A stretch of DNA of 17,118 nt from Candidatus Saccharimonadota bacterium (GTDB taxonomy: Bacteria; Patescibacteriota; Saccharimonadia; Saccharimonadales; JACDFO01): NCBI GenBank assembly GCA_013815785.1, contig JACDFO010000019.1, positions 1 through 17,118 on the forward strand. The letters are read 5' to 3'. Positions 8,250 through 13,262 of the stretch are shown here, piece after piece (within the stretch, counting starts at the first letter, position 1; every line of letters starts with the position of its first letter). The translations under genes and the position numbers were made by a program. The notes under the pieces were generated by a model that was given only the letters and a program-made list of their open reading frames with translations, was not told where the DNA came from and searched no databases.

Positions 8250-8843
8250 ATGTTCAAGCTAAAACAGAAACTGACTTTTAGCTGCTTGCTTATTGCTTTG
8301 CTCGCAGCTCAGCTATTGTTACTTACCGCTAACCCAGTTAGTGCAAATCACGCTTCTTGTGGCGGTGGCGCTGACTCCCAAGAAAGATGCATAATGAGCC
8401 AGCGTGATAGCGCAAATACAAGTTGTTATGAGAATAACGAAGGTTCAAACGATGCCATAGCTAGTTGTGTTCAGCAAGTTACTGCTCATTTTAGTTTTAC
8501 AGGACCCCGGGACGATGCTCCTCCATTACCCGCAGATGCCTTACCTCAAACTCCCGGCAGCCCCGAAGGAGATTGTAAGCCACAGGGCAACGAGCCTCTG
8601 AGTAAAGATAATTGCGGTATCATGTTTTATATCGCCCAGTTTACGAGAGTTCTTTCGGGCTTGGTGGGTGTCGTCGTAGTCGTTATGATTGCGTACGGAG
8701 GTATTCAATATTCCATGTCAAAAGACAACCCCCAAGAAGCAGCGGCAGCAAAAGATCGGATTCGTAATGCAGTCATCGCACTCGTGTTCTATATGTTCAT
8801 ATTTGCGTTCTTGCAGTACCTCATACCAGGAGGATTATTCTAA
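8250..8843 (+). CDS. T4SS pilin-like protein 1 (long, Cys-rich)
   Basis: This is a 197-residue protein with a signal peptide at 1-32 (ending NPVSA). Residues 33-125 form a polar region with seven Cys (for example HASCGGG, ERCIMSQ, SCYENN, DCKPQG, DNCGIM) and a Pro-rich middle. Two TM segments follow at about 133-153 and 172-193. Between them is the family signature, an aromatic GGIQYSMSKDNPQEAAAAK followed by a basic turn. This is the arrangement of CPR T4SS pilins (VirB2/TrbC-like): leader, two helices and a short basic loop on the cytoplasmic side. It is the longest of the six and the only one with a large Cys-rich domain, so it may be a specialised tip or base subunit (inference). It is the first gene after the promoter and apparently leaderless. 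Confidence 0.78.
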   Translation: MFKLKQKLTFSCLLIALLAAQLLLLTANPVSANHASCGGGADSQERCIMSQRDSANTSCYENNEGSNDAIASCVQQVTAHFSFTGPRDDAPPLPADALPQTPGSPEGDCKPQGNEPLSKDNCGIMFYIAQFTRVLSGLVGVVVVVMIAYGGIQYSMSKDNPQEAAAAKDRIRNAVIALVFYMFIFAFLQYLIPGGLF

Positions 8844-8845
8844 CC

Positions 8846-9283
8846 ATGAAACGTAGATTGCTTTCTGTAGTACTGCTGTTCACTGTTACGTTTGCCGGCG
8901 GCGCAGTACTGTTACCAGCAGCCGCACATGCGGCGACAAGGGCTAACTGCGTAGAAAGCGCCGGTGGTTTCTTGTCTTTCCCTACCTGGTATAAATATCT
9001 TGACCCGGTTTTTGACGATGCGAGCAAGGCATGCAACCTAAATTTAGCGTTCCCGGACGACATCGGGAAGGTACTTTTAGCCGTTTTCGAAATCATACTC
9101 AGAGTCGGCAGCCTGGTAGCTATCGGGTATGTGATTTATGGAGGTATTCAATATATTATTAGCCAGGGCGAGCCAGAGCGAATAAAAAATGCCCGAACTA
9201 CCATAATTAACGCCATTATAGGCATGGTGATTACAATATTTGCGTCAGCAATAGTTAGTTTAATAGGAAATAGCATCACATGA
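8846..9283 (+). CDS. T4SS pilin-like protein 2
   Basis: This is a 145-residue protein. A signal peptide covers 1-29 (VLLPAAAHA cleavage region). A region of about 40 residues with two Cys (RANCVES, KACNLN) follows, then TM helices at about 73-100 and 113-140. The shared motif reads YGGIQYIISQGEPERIKNAR, with the Gly-Gly-x-x-Tyr and basic loop typical of VirB2-type pilins. The gene starts 2 nt after the stop of the preceding gene; AGGAGG at 8828-8833 lies inside that gene's end, 12 nt before the ATG. Its stop overlaps the next ATG (ATGA), so it is translationally coupled both ways. Confidence 0.78.
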   Translation: MKRRLLSVVLLFTVTFAGGAVLLPAAAHAATRANCVESAGGFLSFPTWYKYLDPVFDDASKACNLNLAFPDDIGKVLLAVFEIILRVGSLVAIGYVIYGGIQYIISQGEPERIKNARTTIINAIIGMVITIFASAIVSLIGNSIT

Positions 9284-9573
9284 AATCCTACCTGTTCAAC
9301 TTGGCTCAAACTGTCCTTACTACGGAAGACGGGGGTATTCCGCGGGTTGACTTATCCCAGGCAAGTATCGGTAGCATATTGCGACTTGTATTTGGATTAG
9401 CAGGGGCGGTTTCAGTGCTTATTATTACTATTGCTGCATTTCAGTACGTTACTTCTCAGGGCGAACCGCAGTCTACTGCTAAAGCCAAAAATACCATCAT
9501 GTACGCTCTTATCGGATTGGCTATCTGCATAACTGCATTTAGTATAGTTACATTTATATTGGTGAGAATATGA
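9280..9573 (+). CDS. T4SS pilin-like protein 3 (short, no signal peptide)
   Basis: This is a 97-residue protein with the same two-helix core as its neighbours: TM1 at about 31-53, loop YVTSQGEPQSTAKAKNTI, TM2 at about 70-95. It lacks the N-terminal signal peptide of the other five; the N-terminus (MKSYLFNLAQTVLTTEDGG) is polar and short. Both ends are fixed by ATGA overlaps with the genes on either side, so a missed upstream start is unlikely. VirB2-like proteins without a leader could insert directly through the first helix (inference). It may be a minor subunit or a pilin assembly partner. Confidence 0.76.
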   Translation: MKSYLFNLAQTVLTTEDGGIPRVDLSQASIGSILRLVFGLAGAVSVLIITIAAFQYVTSQGEPQSTAKAKNTIMYALIGLAICITAFSIVTFILVRI

Positions 9574-9962
9574 AAAAAATCTTCACTTCATTTTTAATCG
9601 CAGTCAGCTTAATGTTTATAGCTGGTCCTGGCCTGGCTATAGCCCAGACGGACGTACTAAAAGGTCCATGCGATTTAGAGCCGAATGCTTTAGCCTGCCA
9701 AGGCAGGGGCGAACAAAAACCTGAATGTAACTCAGTGTATGGGCAGTGTGGAGTTATTACGAAGGCTACCCAACTAATGGCCATATTGGTCGGTGTAGCG
9801 GCCGTAATCGTTATCATCATCGGCGGGTTCCTATATGTCCTTTCATCAGGTGACCCGAGCAGGGTTAACAGTGCTAAAAGTATGATTTTGTATGCTATTA
9901 TCGGTTTAGTGGTTGCCGTATTGGCACAATCAATCGTCGTTTACATCTTAAAAAAATTATAA
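9570..9962 (+). CDS. T4SS pilin-like protein 4
   Basis: This is a 130-residue protein. A signal peptide covers 1-25 (MFIAGPGLAIAQ, cleavage near AIA-Q). Four Cys lie in the short mature N-terminus (GPCDLEP, LACQGR, ECNSVYGQCG). TM1 is at about 65-88 and TM2 at about 105-127, separated by LSSGDPSRVNSAKS. The motif GGFLYVLSSGDPSRVNSAK matches the family signature. It overlaps the preceding gene by 4 bp and is followed 9 nt later by the next pilin, so it is in the same operon. Confidence 0.78.
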   Translation: MKKIFTSFLIAVSLMFIAGPGLAIAQTDVLKGPCDLEPNALACQGRGEQKPECNSVYGQCGVITKATQLMAILVGVAAVIVIIIGGFLYVLSSGDPSRVNSAKSMILYAIIGLVVAVLAQSIVVYILKKL

Positions 9963-9971
9963 GGAGAAAAC

Positions 9972-10361
9972 ATGAATATAATTAAGAAACTAAGTATCGC
10001 AATGAGTGCATTCGGCCTCCTCTTTGCTTTCGCAGTGGTCCCTTCAATCAGTGCGCAAACACCTAGAGACAGCGTGTGTGAAGGCGTCGTTATTGCGACT
10101 GGCCAAGGTTGTGACGGGCCTGGTGCAGAAACTGCCGTCAATAAGACCATTCGGCTTGTAGTGAACACGCTGAGCCTTATTGTAGGAGTAGTAGCGGTCA
10201 TAATGATTATCATCGGTGGCCTCAAGTACATTACCAGCAGCGGGGATTCTAATAATGTATCCAGCGCCAAAAACACCATATTATATGCCGTCATCGGCCT
10301 CGTAATCGTGGCGCTTGCACAAGTGATCGTCAGGTTTGTATTAGATAAGACCAGTGTTTAA
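9972..10361 (+). CDS. T4SS pilin-like protein 5 (close paralogue of pilin 6)
   Basis: This is a 129-residue protein. A signal peptide covers 1-29 (ending PSISAQ). The mature N-terminus is short and has two Cys (SVCEGV, GCDGPG). TM1 is at about 60-82 and TM2 at about 96-120, separated by ITSSGDSNNVSSAKNT. The helices are nearly identical to those of the next gene over about 65 residues, while the leader and N-terminus differ. A good AGGAG precedes the ATG. It is a strong candidate for a major pilin subunit, because it is of the size and form of VirB2 (inference). It ends the tightly packed part of the operon; a promoter follows in the 94-nt gap. Confidence 0.8.
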   Translation: MNIIKKLSIAMSAFGLLFAFAVVPSISAQTPRDSVCEGVVIATGQGCDGPGAETAVNKTIRLVVNTLSLIVGVVAVIMIIIGGLKYITSSGDSNNVSSAKNTILYAVIGLVIVALAQVIVRFVLDKTSV

Positions 10362-10397
10362 TCTATATACGTATATTGCACCATACCCCTGTTTAAC

Positions 10398-10426
10398 TTG
10401 ATAGCCGCGCTAAATATTGGTATAAG
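10398..10426 (+). promoter_or_regulatory. Internal promoter before the last pilin gene
   Basis: TTGATA (10398-10403), a 17-nt spacer and TATAAG (10421-10426) lie in the only sizeable gap of the pilin run. The predicted start near 10433 gives a leader of about 22 nt with AAAGG before the ATG at 10456. This would let the last pilin be made separately or in larger amount. Confidence 0.55.
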
Positions 10427-10455
10427 TAAGACTATATATTTAAGAAAGGTAAACA

Positions 10456-10896
10456 ATGACAAAAGTAAAAGAAATATTAATGAGTTTGATGCTATTGGGT
10501 TCTACCCTGTTTGCGCCGCTTGCTCTAATCGCTCCGGTTGCAGCCCAAGACTGTCTTGATGGCGGTGGTTCGGCTGATATCACGGGATGTTTAGACCAAG
10601 GCACGTGTCTTGATACATCATCCGATGCAGGTTGTGGTGATCAAGGTGATGCTGAATCTCGTGTAAATGAAATCATTCGACTGGTTATCAATATTTTCTC
10701 GCTTATCGTAGGTGTTATAGCAGTCATCATGATTATCATCGGTGGACTGAAGTACATTACGTCTGGCGGGGATTCCAGTAACGTATCTGGTGCCAAAAAC
10801 ACCATACTCTACGCCATTATCGGCCTAGTCATAGTCGCATTAGCACAAGTAATTGTCCGCTTTGTACTACAAAAAACAACCGGCGTCGAAGGCTAA
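10456..10896 (+). CDS. T4SS pilin-like protein 6 (close paralogue of pilin 5)
   Basis: This is a 146-residue protein. A signal peptide covers 1-31 (ending PVAAQ). A Cys-rich, Gly/Asp-rich mature N-terminus follows (QDCLDGGG, TGCLDQGTCLDTS, DAGCGD), with five Cys against two in pilin 5. TM1 is at about 74-97 and TM2 at about 112-135, separated by ITSGGDSSNVSGAKNT. The core matches pilin 5 almost residue for residue, and the DNA is also similar, so the pair is a tandem duplication with a diverged surface region. It has its own promoter and ends just before a strong terminator. Confidence 0.8.
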   Translation: MTKVKEILMSLMLLGSTLFAPLALIAPVAAQDCLDGGGSADITGCLDQGTCLDTSSDAGCGDQGDAESRVNEIIRLVINIFSLIVGVIAVIMIIIGGLKYITSGGDSSNVSGAKNTILYAIIGLVIVALAQVIVRFVLQKTTGVEG

Positions 10897-10912
10897 TAGC
10901 TTTCAGAATTCT

Positions 10913-10942
10913 AAAAACGGTGCCCTTCACGGCACCGTTTTT
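10913..10942 (+). terminator. Rho-independent terminator of the pilin operon
   Basis: A perfect 12-bp stem (AAAAACGGTGCC / GGCACCGTTTTT) with a 6-nt loop ends in a T run, 16 nt after the stop of the last pilin gene. Its A/T flanks let it work in both directions. Confidence 0.9.
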
Positions 10943-10963
10943 ATTTTCTCAGATTCTATGAAT

Positions 10964-10998
10964 AATAAAATCACCGTAATTTATACGGTGATTTTATT
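10964..10998 (-). terminator. Rho-independent terminator of the hsp20 gene
   Basis: A perfect 15-bp inverted repeat (10964-10978 and 10984-10998) with a 5-nt loop has the core ATCACCGTA/TACGGTGAT and A/T-rich ends. It lies 18 bp beyond the hsp20 stop. It is symmetrical, so it may also back up the pilin terminator 21 bp away. Confidence 0.85.
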
Positions 10999-11016
10999 TG
11001 TGAAGTCGGCTAACTC

Positions 11017-11502
11017 TTAAAGGACTTGAATCTTTTTGACGGTGTCCTGCTTTAGTTTAGTAAAGCTAATGGTCAGTACGCCATCTTTTAGAACAGCTTC
11101 AATCTCATCTTCTTTAACTGGTACTGGCAATGCGATACTACGGCTAAACTCGCCCCAGTAACATTCTTGCACAAAATAATTTTCGACGTCGTCTTCGTTG
11201 CCGGCACTTAAAGTGCCACGAATGCTGAGGGTATTATCCGAAATACTAACATCTAGGTCTGGCTTGTTGACGCCAGCTGTACGAGCTTTAACAACCAAGC
11301 GCTCTTTAGTTTCGTAAACATCTACGGCTAATTGGCCTGGAACAGCGTCTTCTTCGTCCCAATCATCGGCAGCTGGTGCGTTCGCACCGTCTTCGTCTTG
11401 AGTTATGGGATTAGTAGTTACGTCAAAATCATCCTCGCCCAAGAATGCTGCAGTCAGCTCATCTTCCATCAATAGGTCTTCGTCGCGGCTTCGTCTAGCC
11501 AT
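11017..11502 (-). CDS. Hsp20 / alpha-crystallin-type small heat shock protein
   Basis: This is a 161-residue ATP-independent holdase chaperone of the cytoplasm. Residues 1-52 are an acidic, probably disordered arm (RRSRDEDLLMEDE). The alpha-crystallin domain covers about 55-150: LAVDVYETKERLVVKARTAG, the strand DVSISDNTLSIRG, and the family hallmark VLKDGVLTISF. The C-terminal IQV fits the I-x-I/V motif used for oligomer assembly. I chose the ATG at 11502 because GGAGG (11514-11518) lies 11 nt upstream. A longer frame from a TTG at 11556 has no comparable ribosome site and adds 18 residues outside the domain. It is a single-gene unit between its own promoter and terminator. The leader is about 175 nt and structured, suggesting post-transcriptional (perhaps temperature) control. 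Confidence 0.93.
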   Translation of the reverse strand: MARRSRDEDLLMEDELTAAFLGEDDFDVTTNPITQDEDGANAPAADDWDEEDAVPGQLAVDVYETKERLVVKARTAGVNKPDLDVSISDNTLSIRGTLSAGNEDDVENYFVQECYWGEFSRSIALPVPVKEDEIEAVLKDGVLTISFTKLKQDTVKKIQVL

Positions 11503-11594
11503 AGTATTGTTATCCTCCGCGTCAGAACCGACGGTCGGCTTTCGTAAAGTCAGCAAGCTGCCCTTACGTATGGCCTCTGGTCGCTTCTTCCTTT

Positions 11595-11638
11595 CAGTTT
11601 TCCAAACAGTCGCTAACGCTCCTTGGTTTGAAAAACTG
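11595..11638 (-). promoter_or_regulatory. Stem-loop in the hsp20 leader
   Basis: Arms 11595-11607 and 11626-11638 form a 13-bp stem (one G-U pair when read on minus) around an 18-nt loop that contains AAGGAG. A second small hairpin (AGCCGA/TCGGTT on minus, about 11530-11545) sits just upstream of the Shine-Dalgarno. The structure lies inside the predicted mRNA leader. It does not match the CIRCE inverted repeat. Confidence 0.45.
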
Positions 11639-11684
11639 GATTTAATAAGTTTTTCTTCGATGTTTGCAATTTTTGTTACTCATC

Positions 11685-11713
11685 AGTATAGCTAGTGTAT
11701 TCAAGGGGCGCAA
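11685..11713 (-). promoter_or_regulatory. Probable promoter of hsp20
   Basis: On the minus strand TTGCGC (11708-11713) and TATACT (11685-11690) are 17 nt apart. The -10 is strong (5 of 6) and the -35 is partial (3 of 6). The predicted start near 11678 gives a leader of about 175 nt, long for this genome. Confidence 0.45.
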
Positions 11714-11805
11714 CAGAGCTTATCCTTATTTACAACAGTACTAATAACAACATGCATAATCTACGGGGTGATTACAGGTTACGTACCCTATTCTGATCCG
11801 ACTTT

Positions 11806-11964
11806 ACTGGACTTACGCAGACTAACACATTCCTGTACCAAATCTGACCGGCTGCAAACTTCCATCTTTCTCTCGGCGTAGCTAGGCTACTCCTCCAGAA
11901 ATTTGTAAAGTTTTCGCTCAGTCATATTTACCCCAGAAAAAGCGTTAGTTTGCGTAAGTCCAGT
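11806..11964. repeat. 159-bp segment bounded by 21-bp inverted repeats
   Basis: Positions 11806-11826 and 11944-11964 are inverted repeats that match at 20 of 21 positions (core CTGGACTTACGCA). They enclose 117 bp with no convincing gene and an internal palindrome GTAGC-TAG-GCTAC (11878-11890). The rest of the 11714-11989 gap shows no coding signal. It may be a small non-autonomous element (MITE-like), or on either strand a long-stemmed RNA. No clear target-site duplication is visible. The right arm covers the expected -35 position of the comF promoter. Confidence 0.6.
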
Positions 11965-11974
11965 TTACCCATAG

Positions 11975-11983
11975 TGATACACT
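11975..11983 (+). promoter_or_regulatory. Extended -10 of the comF-like gene, leaderless start
   Basis: TGA-TACACT (TGn at 11975-11977, -10 at 11978-11983) is followed by exactly 6 nt and then the ATG at 11990. No clear -35 hexamer is seen; the TGn may replace it. No Shine-Dalgarno is present. Confidence 0.45.
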
Positions 11984-11989
11984 TGAAAT

Positions 11990-12664
11990 ATGTTGCTTGT
12001 AGAGAAAGCGTTAAGTTTTATGGCTCCGCACGAGTGTATAACTTGTCATAAAGAAGGTGCGTTAGTTTGTGTGATGTGTGCTGAGGATGTTTTCGAAGAA
12101 GTACCAGACCGTTGCTATCGATGCTTAGCTATGAGTAAGGACAGTGCCGTTTGTGTGAAATGTCGTCAAACTTCACCTCTTAAACACGTTTGGGTGGCTA
12201 CAGAATATGGTGGTGTATCTAAGCAATTAATAAAGCTACTTAAGTTTGAACGTGCCAAAGCTGCCTGTGAACCGATAGCCGCTCACATGACGCGTACTTT
12301 GCCCTATTTCTATAGCGAAACTATCATGGTTCATATCCCTACGGCCACGTCGAGACAGCGAATGCGTGGTTATGATCAGTCAGAACTCATCGCAAAATTA
12401 GTAGCGCGCCAAAAGGGCGTACGATACGAACCGCTTTTAGTACGGCTTGGACAGGACCGTCAGGTTGGGGCTACCAGAAAGCAACGTTACGAGCAGGCCA
12501 AGAGTATGTTTAACGCGTGCAAACCAGAAACCATACGTGGTGCTCACATATTACTGATTGACGACATCTTGACCACCGGTGCGTCACTAGAGTCGGCGGC
12601 CAAAGTTCTGAAAGAAGCAGGAGCTAAACAGATAACTGCAGCCGTTTTTGCCCAGAAGCATTAG
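11990..12664 (+). CDS. comF: ComF-like phosphoribosyltransferase-family protein
   Basis: This is a 224-residue protein of normal ComF length. The N-terminus carries paired Cys motifs of a double zinc ribbon (ECITCHKEGALVCVMCAED at about 16-34, then RCYRCL and VCVKC). The C-terminal half is a type I phosphoribosyltransferase fold: MVHIPTATSRQRMRGYDQSE, with the RGYDQ/RGFNQ-type signature of the family, and a PRPP-binding loop ILLIDDILTTGAS at about 186-198 with the two acidic residues and TTGAS. ComF proteins are cytoplasmic and needed for natural transformation in several bacteria, acting with the DNA-uptake helicase steps; the exact reaction is not known. It is monocistronic here, apparently leaderless, and followed directly by a tRNA promoter. 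The proximity to a pilus/T4SS locus is suggestive but not proof of a joint role. Confidence 0.9.
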   Translation: MLLVEKALSFMAPHECITCHKEGALVCVMCAEDVFEEVPDRCYRCLAMSKDSAVCVKCRQTSPLKHVWVATEYGGVSKQLIKLLKFERAKAACEPIAAHMTRTLPYFYSETIMVHIPTATSRQRMRGYDQSELIAKLVARQKGVRYEPLLVRLGQDRQVGATRKQRYEQAKSMFNACKPETIRGAHILLIDDILTTGASLESAAKVLKEAGAKQITAAVFAQKH

Positions 12665-12665
12665 G

Positions 12666-12695
12666 TTGGCCAACAACCCCTACAACTGCTATAAT
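12666..12695 (+). promoter_or_regulatory. Promoter of tRNA-Ser(UGA)
   Basis: TTGGCC (12666-12671), an 18-nt spacer and TGC-TATAAT (-10 at 12690-12695, perfect with TGn extension) precede the tRNA by 13 nt. It begins 2 bp after the comF stop. Confidence 0.7.
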
Positions 12696-12708
12696 CAGCC
12701 TCTGTTGC

Positions 12709-12798
12709 GGAAGGGTGTCCGAGTGGTTGAAGGAAACAGTCTTGAAAACTGTCGTGCCGGCAACGGTACCGAGGGTTCGAATCCCTCCCCTTCCGCCA
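12709..12798 (+). tRNA. tRNA-Ser (anticodon UGA)
   Basis: This is a 90-nt class II tRNA. The acceptor stem is GGAAGGG/CCCTTCC with discriminator G and an encoded CCA. The anticodon stem ACAGT/ACTGT encloses the loop CTTGAAA, giving anticodon UGA (reads UCA and related Ser codons). There is a long variable arm (GTGCCGGCAACGGTACC region) and T-loop GGTTCGAATCC. All parts fit tRNA-Ser. Confidence 0.95.
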
Positions 12799-12943
12799 AC
12801 CTATGTAGCAGCTATACAATTGACCAAACCAAGGCATTGCCTGTTTGAGCAATTGAGAGGAGTAACTGTACGAGAGCTTGCCTGACAACTTTTGAAACTT
12901 GTTTTAAAAAGTTTTCTGGTAGGCTTGGAACAGATTACGACAA

Positions 12944-13036
12944 GGAGAGGTACCCAAGTGGCTTAAGGGGATGGTTTGCTAAATCATTAGGGGGGCGAAA
13001 GCTCCCGCGAGGGTTCGAATCCCTCTCTCTCCGCCA
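12944..13036 (+). tRNA. tRNA-Ser (anticodon GCU)
   Basis: This is a 93-nt class II tRNA with acceptor GGAGAGG/TCTCTCC (one G-U), discriminator G and encoded CCA. The anticodon stem ATGGT/ATCAT has loop TTGCTAA, giving anticodon GCU (reads AGC/AGU). There is a long variable arm (GGGGGGCGAAAGCTCCC region) and T-loop GGTTCGAATCC. It lies 145 bp after the other tRNA-Ser with no gene between; no convincing separate promoter was found. Confidence 0.95.
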
Positions 13037-13071
13037 AGTAAAAAAGACCCATATCAGGGTCTTTTTTACTT
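13036..13071 (+). terminator. Rho-independent terminator after tRNA-Ser(GCU)
   Basis: A perfect 15-bp inverted repeat (13036-13050 and 13057-13071) with a 6-nt loop has GACCC/GGGTC at the tip and A6/T6 flanks. It begins on the last base of the tRNA CCA. It is symmetrical and could act on both strands. Confidence 0.85.
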
Positions 13072-13211
13072 GCGCAAGGGATTCGAACGGGTTTGCCAGT
13101 GGCAAACCCCGGGCCCGTAGCCCAAAAGTTGCTAGCAGCAGGTTTTGGGTTGAATAGCCACGACATTTTGTCGTCGGCCAAGGCGAATCCCTCTCTCTAG
13201 CTTCCTCCCTC
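13072..13211. other. tRNA-like debris with a chain of hairpins between two terminators
   Basis: There is no gene here. The stretch holds a tRNA T-loop-like sequence in reverse (GTTCGAATCCCT on minus, about 13077-13088), a tRNA 5'-end-like GGGCCCGTAGC at 13111-13121, and at 13184-13198 a 15-bp exact copy of the 3' part of the tRNA-Ser(GCU) at 13016-13030. Hairpins: a 9-bp perfect stem at 13089-13109 (GGGTTTGCC/GGCAAACCC), CCCAAAA/TTTTGGG at 13121-13149, and ACGACA/TGTCGT extended by GCC/GGC at 13157-13178. No complete cloverleaf can be drawn on either strand. It may be a decayed tRNA cluster, an integration scar at a tRNA, or a small structured RNA. Confidence 0.5.
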
Positions 13212-13239
13212 AAAAAAACACTCCATTTAGAGTCTTTTT
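13212..13239. terminator. Terminator-like hairpin before the two-TM membrane gene
   Basis: ACTC/GAGT pairs around a 6-nt loop. One C-C mismatch separates this from an AAAAA/TTTTT outer stem with a T run on the plus strand. It is weaker than the other terminators in the window because the GC part is only 4 bp. Confidence 0.45.
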
Positions 13240-13250
13240 CTTTTCTGCGG

Positions 13251-13256
13251 TACAAT
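13251..13256 (+). promoter_or_regulatory. -10 element, leaderless start for the two-TM gene
   Basis: TACAAT (5 of 6) is followed by exactly 6 nt and the ATG at 13263. There is no Shine-Dalgarno. No good -35 hexamer is seen, and no TGn directly before the -10. Confidence 0.45.
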
Positions 13257-13262
13257 ACGCTT

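Noticed and set aside
9280..9573. Alternative genetic code (UGA as Gly) as in Gracilibacteria
   Set aside because: UGA acts as a stop at the ATGA overlaps at 9280-9283 and 9570-9573, and genes are full length with the standard code.
11503..11556. TTG start at 11556 for Hsp20
   Set aside because: It has no good ribosome site, while GGAGG is placed correctly for the ATG at 11502.
11571..11713. CIRCE (HrcA) operator upstream of hsp20
   Set aside because: No TTAGCACTC-N9-GAGTGCTAA-like repeat is present.
11788..11865. 25-codon minus-strand frame inside the inverted-repeat element
   Set aside because: It has only a weak ribosome site and no recognisable features, and it runs through the repeat arm.
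12648..13255. Open frames running over both tRNA-Ser genes, including minus-strand peptides with RDSNPR-like motifs
   Set aside because: RDSNPR/GFEPS-type peptides are the familiar antisense translation of tRNA T-arms, not proteins.
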